Source: Dugong dugon
Lineage: Eukaryota > Chordata > Mammalia > Sirenia > Dugongidae
DNA length: 64,000 nt
Direction: 5' to 3'
Assembly (NCBI GenBank): GCA_030035585.1
Contig: CM057468.1
Location: 59,082,145-59,146,144, forward strand
Shown: piece after piece, positions 46,175 through 57,616 of the stretch
How the letters are laid out: each line of letters starts with the position of its first letter
Position numbering within the stretch: the first letter of the stretch is position 1
Made by a program: the position numbers and the translations under genes
Notes under the pieces: generated by a model
The model's database searches: none
What the model saw: only the letters and a program-made list of their open reading frames with translations
What the model was told of the DNA's origin: nothing

Positions 46175-47486
46175 TGTTTTGTTTTATTTTGGTATGCCCA
46201 AAGAGGCTGGTCATGTGAGCTAGTTTGATTATTGGCGTCTTTGAAGCCCTCATGTCCTGTCAGCAGGTGGTTAGAGCTATTACCAGGTATGCAAGCTCAG
46301 GAGTCCGTTTACTTTTCTTACGTGGATTCAGCTCAGGTGCCCAGGTCATTGGTCACTGAGTGTGTGGTGCAGGCTCTTACTTACAGTCCTAGATGGTCTG
46401 GGGTGATTAGAGTAGACACAGGTATCTGGCTGCAGTAGGGGGTCATGTGCTGAACAAGGCAGGGTGCTGATGGCTGTCCCTGAGTGTCTGGATGGGAAGT
46501 GTGTCCCTGTTCCCTAGAATGCTTTGTGGGTGGGTTTTGCAGCCAGACATGGGCACCCAGTAAGGACTGGGAGGCACCACTTATTCTTGGACTCCTGTTG
46601 CAAGTGACTAGGTGGAGTGGGTGGAGCCACCAGTGCTCAGGCTTCTGATGTGGGTAGGTGAGGACCCTGCTTAATGGGCAGGGCAGTGCCAAATGTCATG
46701 AATCTGCCACTCTCCCTTATAGCTGATACAGATGAAAATAGGCTTCAGGTATATACCCTGCTGAACTGTGCTAATGAAGGCCTATGCCATTGAAATGGGC
46801 CCACACAGGTCTATGCAGAGGTGAAAGACATTCAAAGTCCATGGACCCCTTAAGTCTGTGCCTAGACTGAGGCTGTGCCTGCCCTGAGTTCCTAGCTTAG
46901 GGGAGCTGGAAGATTATTTTTCCTGTTTGTTAATTTGTTCCCTCTCCAAAGTTGGGAGAATGGCTCAGGGCACACAACAGGTCCTACTTCCAGCCCAGGG
47001 ACTGTAGCAATCTCTGAAGCCTGACCAAACCTGGAGCAGAGCGGGGAGGGAGCAGGTAAATTAGAGAGAGGTACTTCCCAAAGGTTGGGTTTTTTTTGAT
47101 CTGTGCGGTAGGGTAGATGCATGTACTTAATCTTTCACCGACTGAGCGCCACTTTTCGCTGGTTCTGGAGGCTTGAGCAGACTCTCTGCCGCTTGGTCTC
47201 TCCTGATGTGGAAAACTTGTTCTGAGCACCACGCTTGCCTCACCACATGCCGGCCGATCCAGCCAGAAGGATACAGGTGCCAGGCAGGTCAGGTCTGGCA
47301 ACTCCTCACTGCTTCTGAACCGTCTCTCCCTCCCCCTGTTGCTCAGCCTGATTCCTCAATTTTGTCTTTGATGTTCAGGGCTCCTAGATTGTCATATATG
47401 ATTGATTCACTTGTGTTTTTCAGGTCTTTGTTGTAAGAGGGACTACAGGAAGCATCTGACTACTCCTCCATCTTGGCCTTGCCTCT
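46175..47486 (-). promoter_or_regulatory. L1 5' UTR (second type)
   Basis: GC-rich, about 1.3 kb. The sense start near 47486 reads CAAGGCCAAGATGGAGGAG, with a YY1-like CAAGATGG close to the end as in other mammalian L1s. No monomers are obvious. Short open frames here are incidental. Confidence 0.7.
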
Positions 47487-47492
47487 TACCAC

Positions 47493-48012
47493 TTTAAATA
47501 TTAAGAATCTCTTCATTAATCATTTACTTCTAAATATTGCCCTTTTTTTTTTTTTAGAAGTCTCAATTACAAATTCTTCTTGGACCCATGATGTATTTAG
47601 ATATGTGCTTTTAAATTTCTGAATGATTTATGATTTTAAAAAAATTGTTTTGCTTTTGATTTCTATCTTACACTGTGGTCAGATAATGTATTTGGTATAA
47701 TGTCAGTTCATTCAAATTTGTTGTGATGTGATTTATGGCCTTAGAATATGGTCAGTTTTCAAAAATGTTCAGTATATTTGCAAAGAATTCTGTAGTTGTT
47801 AGATACAATGATATACGTGTTTCCATTAGATCAAGTTTGTTAATTGTCTTGTTGAAATCTTATGTATCTACACTAATTTTTTTGTTTAGTTTCTCTGACA
47901 GTTAGAGAGGTGTGTTTAAATCTTTCCCCACCCCAGAGTGTTTTGTCAGTTGTTCCTTGTAGTTTGGTTTTTTTTTTTCATTATATGTTTTGAAGTTGTA
48001 ATTAGGTCCATA
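47493..48012 (-). mobile_element. Old L1 ORF2 part (continuation of the host)
   Basis: ACACTGTGGTCAGATAATGTATTTGG and GAATATGGTCAGTTTTC are the reverse complement of conserved L1 ORF2 sequence after the endonuclease. It continues the element seen before 44303. Confidence 0.72.
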
Positions 48013-48017
48013 CAAGT

Positions 48018-48589
48018 TGTTATGAATTGAATTTTGTCCCCCCAAAATGTGTATCAACTTGGCTAGGCCATGATTCCCAGTATTCTGTGGTTGTCCACCA
48101 TTTTGTGGTCTAATGTAATTTTCCTATGTGTTGTAAATCCTAATCTCTGCCTGTGGTTAATGAGGCAGGATTAGGTTATGTTAAAGAAGATTAGGGTGGG
48201 ATGCAACACCCTCACTCAGGTCACAGCCCTGATCTGATGTAAGGGGAGTTTCCCTGGGATGTGGCCTGCATCACCTTTTATCTTACAAGAGATAAAAGGA
48301 GAGAGAAAGGAGCAGAGAGATAGAGGACCTCATACTACCAAGAAAGAAGTGTCAAGAGCAGAGCGAGTCCTTTGAACCTGGGGTCCCTGTTCTGAGAAGC
48401 TTCTAGACCAGGGGAAGATTAATGACAAGGACCTTCCCCCAGAACTGACAAAGAGAAAAAGCCTTCCCCTGTAGCTGGTGCTCTGAATTTGAATTTCTAG
48501 CCCCCTAGACAGTGAGACAGTCAATTTCTGATTGTTAAAGCCATCCACTTGTGATATTTTTGTTATAGCAGCATTAGATGACTAAGACA
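48018..48589 (+). mobile_element. Solo LTR, ERVL-MaLR-like (572 bp)
   Basis: Starts TGTTATGAATTGAATTTTG, ends AGATGACTAAGACA. A perfect five-base duplication, CAAGT, lies at 48013-48017 and 48590-48594. The layout (TGAATTGTGTCCCCC-like start, GCCATCCACTTGTG near the end) resembles MLT1/MST-type LTRs, but the middle is unlike those I know. It is the same family as 31695-32500. No internal region. Confidence 0.85.
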
Positions 48590-48594
48590 CAAGT

Positions 48595-49317
48595 TTAAAA
48601 TATTTCTGCCTTCCAGATCAACTGAATCTCTTATCACATTCAATGGTCATCTTTATCTCTACTAAAACTTCTTGCCTTAAAGTCTATTTTCACTTATATT
48701 AATACAATTGTACCAGCTTCCTTTGGGTTCCTATTTACATTGGTGGCCTAGTGTTTATTTAGTTCTTGCTCTCTTGGTTATGACTTACGTCATGATTGAA
48801 GGACGCCGGCTGCAGAGAACAAGATACTGGTGTTTATTAAGGAAAGAATCCATAGAATTTCATAGATAATATGGAAACAGAATTTATTAGGTAATATTTT
48901 AGTCAAGAATTGATGCTGGGAGAGCCAGATTGCATAATGAAAGTTGTGCAAGAAGATTTGAAGATATCATGTGAAATATGGGGAGAAGGCAGAACGTATT
49001 AAGCATTAGTATGAGAAGTGGGTCAGCACAGGCTACTGTTTGTGCAGAAGGGGGAAAAGTAATTTGAAGGACTAATCAATCTGGATGTTATAAAGTACCC
49101 ACCCTGACCAAACATAATCATTGGCCAAACAGACTATCTGACTAAGATGTAAAGCAGATTGTTGCATTTTTAATTGCGTGTACTGAACTCAGTTTAAATT
49201 TTGTGAAATTTATAAAAAATACAGTAATCACTTTAGGCCTTCTAGAAATAACCTATTTCTGTTTTTGTTCAACAAAAGAACATGTTCACAGAGTTATTCC
49301 CATTACGGTGGGGCAAA
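48595..49317. other. Intronic DNA, possible old L1 remnant at left
   Basis: 48595-48780 has L1-like T-rich text and may continue the host L1. The remainder is unrecognised. Confidence 0.4.
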
Positions 49318-49475
49318 ACCAGAAACCAAACCAAACCTGTAGCCATCAAGTTGATTCCCACTCATAGTGGCCGTATAGGACAGAGCAGAACTGCTCCATA
49401 GGGTTTCCGAGGAGCAGCTGGTGGAATTGAACTGCCAACCTTTTGGTCAGCAGCCGAGCTCTTAACCATTGCGCC
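49318..49475 (-). mobile_element. AfroSINE (short form), left arm of an inverted pair
   Basis: Reverse copy: tail GCCATCAAGTTGATTCCCAC, head CTCTTAACCATTGCGCC. It lacks the first dozen head bases and runs straight into an opposite-strand head. Confidence 0.88.
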
Positions 49476-49480
49476 ATTCA

Positions 49481-49540
49481 GGAGACCTGATGGCACAGTG
49501 GTTAAGAGCTCGGCTGCTGACCAAAAGGTTGGCAGTTCGG
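49481..49540 (+). mobile_element. AfroSINE head only, 3'-truncated
   Basis: GGAGACCTGATGGCACAGTG through GGTTGGCAGTTCGG, then unrelated sequence. The head without its tail is unusual for a retroposed SINE. It pairs with the copy just left: arms 49429-49475 and 49492-49538 match at 45 of 47 bases. Confidence 0.88.
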
Positions 49541-50345
49541 AGTTGCTGTCATCTGTACAATATCAGATTGTTATTGTTTGACTTCCTAACTCCTGGGCTT
49601 CTCTTGGAATTCCACATTCCCACACTCCTCTTCCTTTCCTAGCTTTCTACTCTCCACTTCTCATTTAAAATAGAAGGAGCTATTTTGTACAATTGACCTT
49701 GACAATTGATTATGTTTTGGTCAGGGTGGGTACCTTGTAATGTCTGGATTGATTAGTCCTTTCCTTTAATTTCAAAAATGACATAAAGGTAAAAAGAGCC
49801 GCTTCTTTTTTGGGGTAACATATAAATCTTCAGAGATCTTGCTAACCGTGCTTGGTAACATATGGCCCAATTAGCTGAGGGAGCCAGTGTGCAGTCGAAG
49901 ACGAATAAAGGTATGCAGAGAGATGGAGGAAGAGAATTATTTCAGCTTCTTTTGGTTTACTCCCTTGTTCAGTTCTGTAAGTTCTGCTTTATCATTGCTC
50001 TCGTTTTTGGAAAGATTGCTCAAATTACCTTTCAGTCATCATTCCCTCTGTTTGCTTAAGCTAGTTTGTGTTGATTTTCTGTTAGTTGCAAAATTATTTT
50101 ATGCTAGTATATTACAATAAAATGAACCATTATTCGGACCTTGGGCATTGCAGTGTTAGATTCTTAGAGGCCAGAAAATTCTAGATGACTGTGAGGACAC
50201 CAGTTATTTCAGCAGCACTGTTAGTGACAGAATGGAACTACACATAAAGTGACAATAGGTATTGTAATTATGAATCAGTAATTTCTACAGCTATCTCCAT
50301 GACACTTCCCATGTGATTTACGCTGAACATAATCCACTTGAGGAA
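49541..50345. other. Intronic DNA, no feature recognised
   Basis: Plain AT-rich sequence. The open frames at 49862-50120 have no domain. Confidence 0.5.
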
Positions 50346-51880
50346 TTTCTTTTTTTAACTTTTTATTTTGAAGTAATTTCAAGTTTACAGAAAAGTTGCA
50401 AGTATAATACAGAAAACTTCTGATTGCCCTGTATCCAGCTTCACCCTTTAATGTTTTGCCATTTTTGTTTTATCGTAGATAGGTAGATAGATAGATACGC
50501 TTATAGGTACATTTATTTTTTTCTGAGCTATTTGAGAGTATATTGCATGCATCATGTCCCGTTACACCTTAATTGTTCAATGTAATTTTCCTAAGAAGAT
50601 TATCTTATGTAACTATAGCACAATTAAAAAATTCAAGAAATTTAATGTTGGTATTTAACCCACAGTTCATATTCTACTTTTGTCAGTTGACTTATTAATG
50701 TCCATTTATAGTATTTCTTTTTTTTCTTTTTGAGGAATGTCTTTGTCCAAGGTCGAACTTAGTATGCCACTCATATGTTTTTTTTGAACAGGGCTTATGA
50801 TGACAAGCATATTGATAATCCTGCCATTGAATTATTGAATTATGATTCACAGATCCATTTGTCACTACTCATCTAAGGTTGTGACACTTCTGCACGTTTG
50901 ATGTCAAAAGATTTCTCCTATTTACTACTTCATAGTTAACTTGTTAGAATCCAAAGTTATTCAAAATCATGAATTGGTTATAGCAGGGGTTGGCAAACTT
51001 TTTCTATAAAGGGCCAGGTAGTAAAATATTTTCAGTTTTGTGAGCCATAAGGTCTTCTTGGTCACAACTACTCCACTCTGCCATTGTGGCATGAAAGCAG
51101 CCATACAAAATGCATAAATGAATTCATGTGTCTGTGTTCCAACACACCTTTCATTCCAAAAACAGGCAGTGACCAGATTTGTCTCATGGGCCATAGTTTG
51201 TCCACTTCTGCCTGTAGCATGGTGGTCATCAGAAACATTATGTGGAGATTTCTAGTCACTTACAAGTATTTCCTATGAATCATCTATCTTTAAAAAATTG
51301 AGATGTCGTGCTTCCATTTTGTAAGGATGTCAGTGCTCACAGCATTGAAGTGCTGATCTCATGAAATCATTGAAGTTCTTCTTCAGTTCCCCTGATCTGT
51401 GCACAGACCTCCATTATGGAAGTATCTCCCTGGGTTACACTGGCTTTTGTGATTTTCCTCCAGCTGTGCTCATCTATTTCAGTGCTTAGTATATTGTCTG
51501 AAAAATTTTACATGAATATTTGCTTAATAAATACACAGGGGTTCTTTGACTTTTCTGATTATTCTTTTTCATGTGTTTCCCATAAATATCTGGTATATAT
51601 TTTTAAGGGCCCATTAGTATTTTTTCTAGATATTCTGCAGGTGATTTAAATTTAATATATCATTAATTCAGCCAGTGGACCTACCTTTCTTTCTACATCA
51701 TCCAACCTGATTAATAATGACGCCAAGTCCTGTTGCTGTGGGTGCAATTTCTGCATCTGGGCCCTTCCTTCTTTATATTTTCTGAATTTAATTCAGATCC
51801 TCAAAAACTCTTAATGAGATTATGGCAGCAGACTTGTAATAGTTCTCCCTGCATACATTTAAAGCGTTCTATTCTATGGG
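50346..51880 (-). mobile_element. Old L1 3' end (L1ME/L1MD-like), degraded
   Basis: TTTATTTTGAAGTAATTTCAAG, TTTACAGAAAAGTTGCAAG and CCCTGTATCCAGCTTCACCC are the reverse complement of a well-known old L1 3' UTR. CAGTTGACTTATTAATGTCC follows. The right boundary is uncertain. A GATA-like run lies at 50477-50498 and a hAT element at 50984-51210 sits inside. Confidence 0.65.
50984..51210 (+). mobile_element. hAT-type non-autonomous element
   Basis: Ends CAGGGGTTGGCAAAC and GTTTGTCCACTTCTG are near inverted repeats. The inside (TCTATAAAGGGCCAGGTAG, CAACTACTCCACTCTGCC) matches a common mammalian hAT (Charlie-group) fossil, moderately diverged. Confidence 0.75.
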
Positions 51881-53949
51881 GTTGACTATTGATATAGGGT
51901 TTCAGTTTTTCCCTTTAGTCCCTTGTTTTTGGGTTAGACATATCACATGTGATAATTCTACTCACTTAATCGCTGCATAAGGTTAGTCATTTATGAGTTA
52001 TTTGTTTCTGAGTAGTCTCTTATTTCTCCTTACTTTCATTGCCTGATTTTTGACCGGTTTATGTTTTAAAATAAGATACAAAAAGTTGAAGGATAAAACA
52101 TTCCAGTGAAATTATTAGTTTTTTCATAGTGCTTGACGATATTTGTTTGTGAAGGTCAATAGAAATGGCTAAACGTGCAGTTGTAGAATTAAACTGTTGA
52201 AACTCGTTCTCCCGTGTAATTTCTTCCCCCACATTATTTGGCTGTAGAAAAAGAAACATCATTTAGGTAATGTTTAACTGGAAGACATAGATGGTGTTTA
52301 CCTCTGAGTTCATAGTGGATTTTGGTAGGGCAAAGTCGGCAAAAATTTGAATAATAGGTTTTTTGTTTTTTTTAGTTAATAGGAATTTAAAAGCCTCTTG
52401 TGAATCGAATGCCATGTAAATTTATGGAATGGCTTGTACTCAAAGAATAAATATTGTCCTTAGATCATTTGTGCTTTGTTTTTTTGAAGAGATGGTGGCA
52501 TCTGTGCATTATCAGCCTCATGTGGACTTAGTCTAAGATTGTTTACTTATCCAATGATCTAATATGTTGTAAGAACAAAGCTTCTGGGATAACTGTCTCT
52601 CAGGCAATTCTACAATACATTGCATAATTCAAACAATGTAAATTATGCAAAATGCTTCAAGTTTTATTTTTAGATGCTAAATTGAATGCAGGTGTTCATT
52701 GTTTACCTAATTGTAAGACAGCCTATTTTGTTTCTACTTGAAACATTCTGAGTATGGATCTGTAACTGCAGAGTGAGAAACTTGTGCATGCATGCCTTTG
52801 ATTTAGTTTTACTCTAATGTATATATTGTTCTTTGTTGGGCAAACTTCCCAGGCTGCCTTGCAGAAATAATATTGTGAATGATGTTAAGGCTAGAAGGAT
52901 ATGCAATTAGATTATTTGTAGCCATGAACCATTACGTGATTACCATAAAACAGTTGTTCCTAATTTTTTTGTGTTATAAAACCTCTGAAAGCTGTGGAGT
53001 CCATTTTGAGAAAAATAACCACATTATGCGTAAAATAGTTTCAGAGGTTTCCCAGCCCCTTTGCATTCTGTTCATTACCTCATGTTAACAGCTCTGCCAC
53101 ATCCTTATGAATATAAATTAAAACCCCCATTGTGGAAGACAATTTGGAATATTTATCAAATTAGAATGCACAGACTAACAGACTGTACAGTTACATAATT
53201 TCGCTCACTTTTTAAACCTTATTAAAACTACTAAAAACAAGCCTACAAGAATAAAGAAAATAGGAGAGGTGACAATAGCAAAATCAAACAAATAAACGAA
53301 AATAGGAAGCTGAGAATGAGATAAATGAGTCGTGATTGACTTAGCTGACCTGAGAAGGCTGAGTTGTACCTCAGTAGTAGGGAAAGCAAAGATTAAAATT
53401 GTGTACACTAGAAGTCTGAGAATGTTCAGGACCTGGTAGCACTCGGTACCTCTGAAATGTGAGTGAAAGGAGTGGGAAACAGAGAGGGTTGGTTGAAAGC
53501 TATTTAAAAAGCAGTTATGTCTCTGAATTGCCTTCCATACTCTATGACCACACCCCTCCCCCAGCCCTAAGGAGGTAGGTGCCGGTGAAGCACTGCTTAT
53601 GACCTGGGAGAACATCAGGTGTACTTAAGAGCCTGAGTACCTTGCCAAAAACAGCAATTTGCCGAAAACAGTAGGGAAGCCCCCGGCCTCTTCCACTCAG
53701 CAGCGAGAATCTTGGCAGCTTGGCTTTCCCTCCTGGCTGAAAAGCAGAAGAGTTTTGTTTGGGAAATCTGTCCATTCCAAGAAGAAAGACTAAAAATACT
53801 AACCCTAGAGATTCCCCAGTAAACATCCTAATCCAGTCACCCTAGAGTGAAGCTCACAGTTTAGGACAAACTCCTAAACCAGAAAAATGAAGAGGCAGCA
53901 TCACAAACACGTTCTTCAGAGTTTACGGCGTAATAGAGGAAATGACTGA
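51881..53949. other. Intronic DNA, no feature assigned
   Basis: About 2 kb. A small inverted repeat lies at 52620-52652 (TTGCATAATT and AATTATGCAA). 53200-53830 holds two overlapping reverse open frames of 136 and 94 codons without any domain I know. It may be an old retroviral or unique segment. Confidence 0.4.
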
Positions 53950-54348
53950 TCTTGATTCTTCAGTCCTCCGAAGAAGTCTTGTAATTCCACACCCTTGGCG
54001 TGCCTCATGGTGGGTGGAGTATATTTCCCTGCTCCCTGACTCTGGATTTGGCCCCCTCACTAGCTTTGGACAATGGGATTTTACAGATGTGATATAGGCA
54101 GAGGCTTTAAGTGTGCTTGTCCTGTTGCACTGGCCCCCTTGTGCTTCTACCATGGCCATAAGGAAGTCATAACCTGGTTGGTTGCTACTGTCCCGCCTGG
54201 CCCGCAGAGTGTGACACGTGGGTCAAAGCTGCCACAGCCAATCCACCAACTTGCAGTCACTGCAGCTGTGTGAGTGAGAAATAACAGTTTATTGCTACAT
54301 GCTGCTGGTATTTTGTGATTATTTTTTACTTAGCAAGTTGACCGATAC
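53950..54348 (+). mobile_element. MLT1-like LTR (ERVL-MaLR)
   Basis: GGACAATGGGATTTTACAG, GGCAGAGGCTTTAAG, GTGAGTGAGAAATAACAG and the end GACCGATACAC follow the MLT1 LTR plan. It is diverged, with exact ends and duplication not placed. Confidence 0.62.
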
Positions 54349-54982
54349 ACACGGAGATAAATACTAGAATAGTCAGTTAAAAGAGATAAAAATGGTTGCC
54401 TCTGGATAAGTCAAAGTGGGGTAAAGGGGGTGGGATGAACTGTTTTTTATAACAAACCTTACAGGGATATTTAGTTGTTTAAACCATGTACATGTATAAC
54501 TGATAAAAATGTGAACTAAAAATGAAGAAAATAGGAAAGCAAGTGATTAATTTGTGGTTGAGATTTGTAAAGAAGATTAGTGGATGGACAATGCGGCAAG
54601 ATGCTCGGGTGAAAGTAATAAAATTCTTCATGCTCTCAACCATAGTCTCCTGGCTGATAAGGACAGTTTAAGAAAATGGAGATTTTTTTAACCAAGAGAA
54701 AGTGGAGGTTTCACAGAGTTGAAAGTTTCAATCAGGTCAAAGGGCAAGTATAGTGTGAGGTGAGAGAGAAACGATGGATTGAGGTTCTGGTCAGAGACTG
54801 AGGTATTAAACATTTGACAGAAACCACAGACAGATGTAAAGTCAGTTTCCAGGAGTGATTGTGGCAGTAAATTGTTCAAATGAATGTAAAGGCCAAGGAA
54901 ACTGCTACAGTGTTTGAAAGGTTGTATACCGGTATTTGGACCTTGAATTCAGTCAGCATAATGCTATTAGTTGGTGTAAACA
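54349..54982. other. Intronic DNA, no feature recognised
   Basis: Purine-rich in parts; nothing assigned. Confidence 0.45.
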
Positions 54983-55133
54983 GGAAGACTTTTCCGTGTG
55001 GTTAAGAGCTCAGCTGTTAACCAAAAGGTCAGCAGTTTGAATTTACCAGCTGCTCCTTGGAAACTCTATGGGACAGTTCTACTCTGTTCTATAGGGTCTC
55101 TATGAGTTGGAATCAACTTGATGGCAATTGGTA
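54983..55133 (+). mobile_element. AfroSINE with damaged head
   Basis: GTGTGGTTAAGAGCTCAGC, AACCAAAAGGTCAGCAG, then GCTCCTTGGAAACTCTATGG and tail CTATGAGTTGGAATCAAC. The first part of the head is diverged or shortened. Confidence 0.85.
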
Positions 55134-55754
55134 GTGGTAATCCTGCAGAGACTGTGAGAGAGATGATAGCATTAAGGAAGGGTGGACAATTTTTGGCAAA
55201 TGGCATGAATTTGAGAAGCATAGTGACTTTTACATGAAAGAGAAAGAGGAGTGGGGATCAGTAATGCTAACCGTGTCTTTGACTCCTGTAGTAAGTAGTG
55301 GTTGGGAAAAGGATTAGGTCCCACTCAAGAATGATGCAAGGTGGTTGGTATTCCTTCAGATTTAGGAGGTGGAGAACCAATGAATTATTGAGTTTGAATA
55401 TACTGCAGCATAATGGAGAAGATGATATAGTTGAAGGTGCAGGGAAGGAGGTTAGCAGTAGGGTGGTGACCCATGGAGAAGAACTAAACAGTGTCGGGAA
55501 GTTTATTACAGACTATTGCTTATTTTGTTTGACAATAAACATTTACTTAGCTTTGCTACTATATAGAAAAAAAACAGAAAAGCAATGTATATATATAATC
55601 AAAAGGCTTCAAGTATGTGTGATTTAAAAACAGTTTTCAAAATATATCCATTATTCTAATGGTCACAATTGAGAAAAATATGTTATGCTTGTAATTAAAA
55701 AAATTTTTCTTTTCCATCATTATTATTCTAATTTCACTGCTAATATTTCTTCTG
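55134..55754. other. Intronic DNA, no feature recognised
   Basis: Purine-rich; the open frame at 55298-55627 lacks domains and splice framework. Confidence 0.45.
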
Positions 55755-55886
55755 TTTTTCTTAATGAAAACTTGTAAGGAAAAGCAGAAGGAAGAGTTTA
55801 TATACTTGGCCATAGTAATTTTTCTTAATGAAAACTTGTTATAAGGGAAAGCAGAAGGAAAAGATTGTGTCCTGGGTCATAGTTAC
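55755..55886. repeat. Imperfect tandem duplication, two ~65-bp units
   Basis: Units at 55755-55818 and 55819-55886 share TTTTTCTTAATGAAAACTTG, AAAGCAGAAGGAA and a CATAGT end. The second has a three-base insertion and substitutions. Confidence 0.88.
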
Positions 55887-56017
55887 GCCCAGTATACCTT
55901 CAGAGAAAACAGACTTCTGCACAACCATCAGATGTTACTAATTTGCTTCTGGCTACTTTTTAAGACTCAGTTTGTGTGGTTAACTATCTAAATTCATAAC
56001 CAATAATGATTCAAACT

Positions 56018-56252
56018 TTACCAAGGACTTGCCATAAGCCAGACACTGTGCCATACAGTTCACATATACTATCATGTTTATTCTTTATAATGATTCGTAT
56101 TCTCCATTCCTGAAAAAGGAAGAAGCTGAGCCACGGAGTAGTTAATAGTTTATCCAAGGTCAGACAGCTTGTTAAGTGGCAGCACCACAGTTGGAACCCA
56201 AGTCTGTCTGTCTTCAGAGTCCATGCTCTTAACCACTTGGCAACTGTGCCCC
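56018..56252 (+). mobile_element. MIR SINE
   Basis: GCCAGACACTGTGCC, AGAAGCTGAGCCACGGAG, CCAAGGTCAGACAGC, TTAAGTGGCAG and CATGCTCTTAACCACTTGG follow the MIR consensus closely, over nearly full length. Confidence 0.9.
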
Positions 56253-56801
56253 ATATTCACTAGAGCACATATATACTTCTATTCTTTAAGCAAAACCTAT
56301 TTATGAATAAAGTATGATTTTCAGCAGTTTGCAAACTGCTTTAAATTCCTGTTACAAAAAGAAAAGTAAGAACAAGTTGATTGTCATGTGAGAAAATTAA
56401 TGTCTCATGCTAGTTTACCATAATGGTAGCCAGACTTAATATTTCATAACATAGCAATAATACACATATGCTGTTATTTCTAGAACTCACTTGCAAATTC
56501 AGATGTTTAGGGTTTTAAATATTCTGCAACTTATTTATCATTAGAACATCAGATCAATTTGCTGAAAGTACTAAATATATATGCTTGGAAACAAAACTCT
56601 TACTTGTTAGCATCTTTTTTTTTTAATATAACATTTTTATTAAATATTGCATTATACTCCACAACTATTACATTAAAAAATTAGAATAAATAATATAAGA
56701 ATAGCGTACACATGGCAAAGAGTACAGAAATAGTCTTCATACCACTCCCTTAATCTTCTTGCCCGGGGTCAAACAGTTTCTTTTGCAACCTTCCAGAGAG
56801 A
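56253..56801. other. Intronic DNA, no feature recognised
   Basis: AT-rich with a T run at 56617-56625; nothing assigned. Confidence 0.5.
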
Positions 56802-56815
56802 TTCTATTCATTCTT

Positions 56816-57616
56816 TTTTTCTTTTAATAACCATTTATTGTGCTTTTGATGAAAGTTTACACAGCAAGTTAGATTCCCATTTGACAACTTCCACACAGAT
56901 TGTTTAGTGACATTAGTTACATTTTCCACGGTGTGTCCACATTCTCTTTAATCTGTTCTCATTGTTCCATTTCCAGTATTTTAGTTTCCCTCCCCCCTTA
57001 TCTTCTCATCTTTGTTTTAGAGTAAATGTTGACCATTTGGTCTCATACAGATGGTTTTTTAGTGGAGCACTGTTCTTACAGGTAATATCCTTTGTTTTGT
57101 GTGCCACTCTGTTATTTTGCTAAAAGACCATCTCGGGATAATTTTGGTTCAAGATTTAAAGAGTGTCTCAGGGCAATAGTCTCAGGGAGTCCTCTGGTCT
57201 CAACTGGTCCAGTTAGTCTAGACTTTTTTAAGAATATGAGTTTTTATGTACATTTTTCTACCATTCTATCCAGGACCATCTATTGTGATTCTGGTCAGAA
57301 TGGTCATTGGTGGTGGCTGGGCATCATCTAGTTCTGGTCTCAGGGTAGATGAGGCTGTGGCTCTTGTAGGCTGTCAGCCTTGTAGACTTGTTTCTTCTCT
57401 GAGGTTTTGGTTACCTTTTGCTCCTGAAGAGTAGAGACCAGTAGTTGTATCTTAGATGTCTGCTTGGAGGCTTTTAAGACCCTAGACACCACTCACTTCA
57501 TGAAGATGCAGAACATGAACTTTGTGAACTATAGTATGCCAGTTGACTGAGCTGTCCCATGAGACTATGGTCCTAAGCTTTCAGACCTAGAAAACCAGTC
57601 TTGGAAGGTATTTGGT
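56816..57616 (-). mobile_element. L1 3' UTR insertion (801 bp)
   Basis: TATTGTGCTTTTGATGAAAG, ACATTAGTTACATTTTCC, TCTCAGGGCAATAGTCTCAGG and GGAGGCTTTTAAGACCC. TTCTATTCATTCTT (56802-56815) and TTCTATTCGTTCTT (57617-57630) are the duplication. The open frames inside are incidental. Confidence 0.92.

Larger units (their letters stand above)
44309..47486 (-). mobile_element. L1 with intact 5' end, truncated early in ORF2, inside old L1
   Basis: Reverse strand: 5' UTR 47486-46175 (sense start GGCCAAGATGGAGGAGTAG), broken ORF1 46144-45160, and the ORF2 start down to a break at 44309. The host L1 continues on both sides. TACCAC at 44303-44308 and 47487-47492 is a possible short duplication. There is no poly(A) at the 3' break. 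Its 5' UTR is a different type from that of the L1 at 36720-38420. Confidence 0.82.

Noticed and set aside
46175-47486. CpG-island promoter of an unknown gene
   Set aside because: The GC-rich stretch is an L1 5' UTR, ending exactly at an L1-type start with CAAGATGG.
53205-53826. Overlapping reverse open frames of 136 and 94 codons
   Set aside because: Different frames, no domain, no splice or promoter context. The hydrophobic part arises from AT-rich sequence. Left as an unassigned segment.
57092-57434. Two forward open frames
   Set aside because: They lie antisense in an L1 3' UTR bounded by target duplications.
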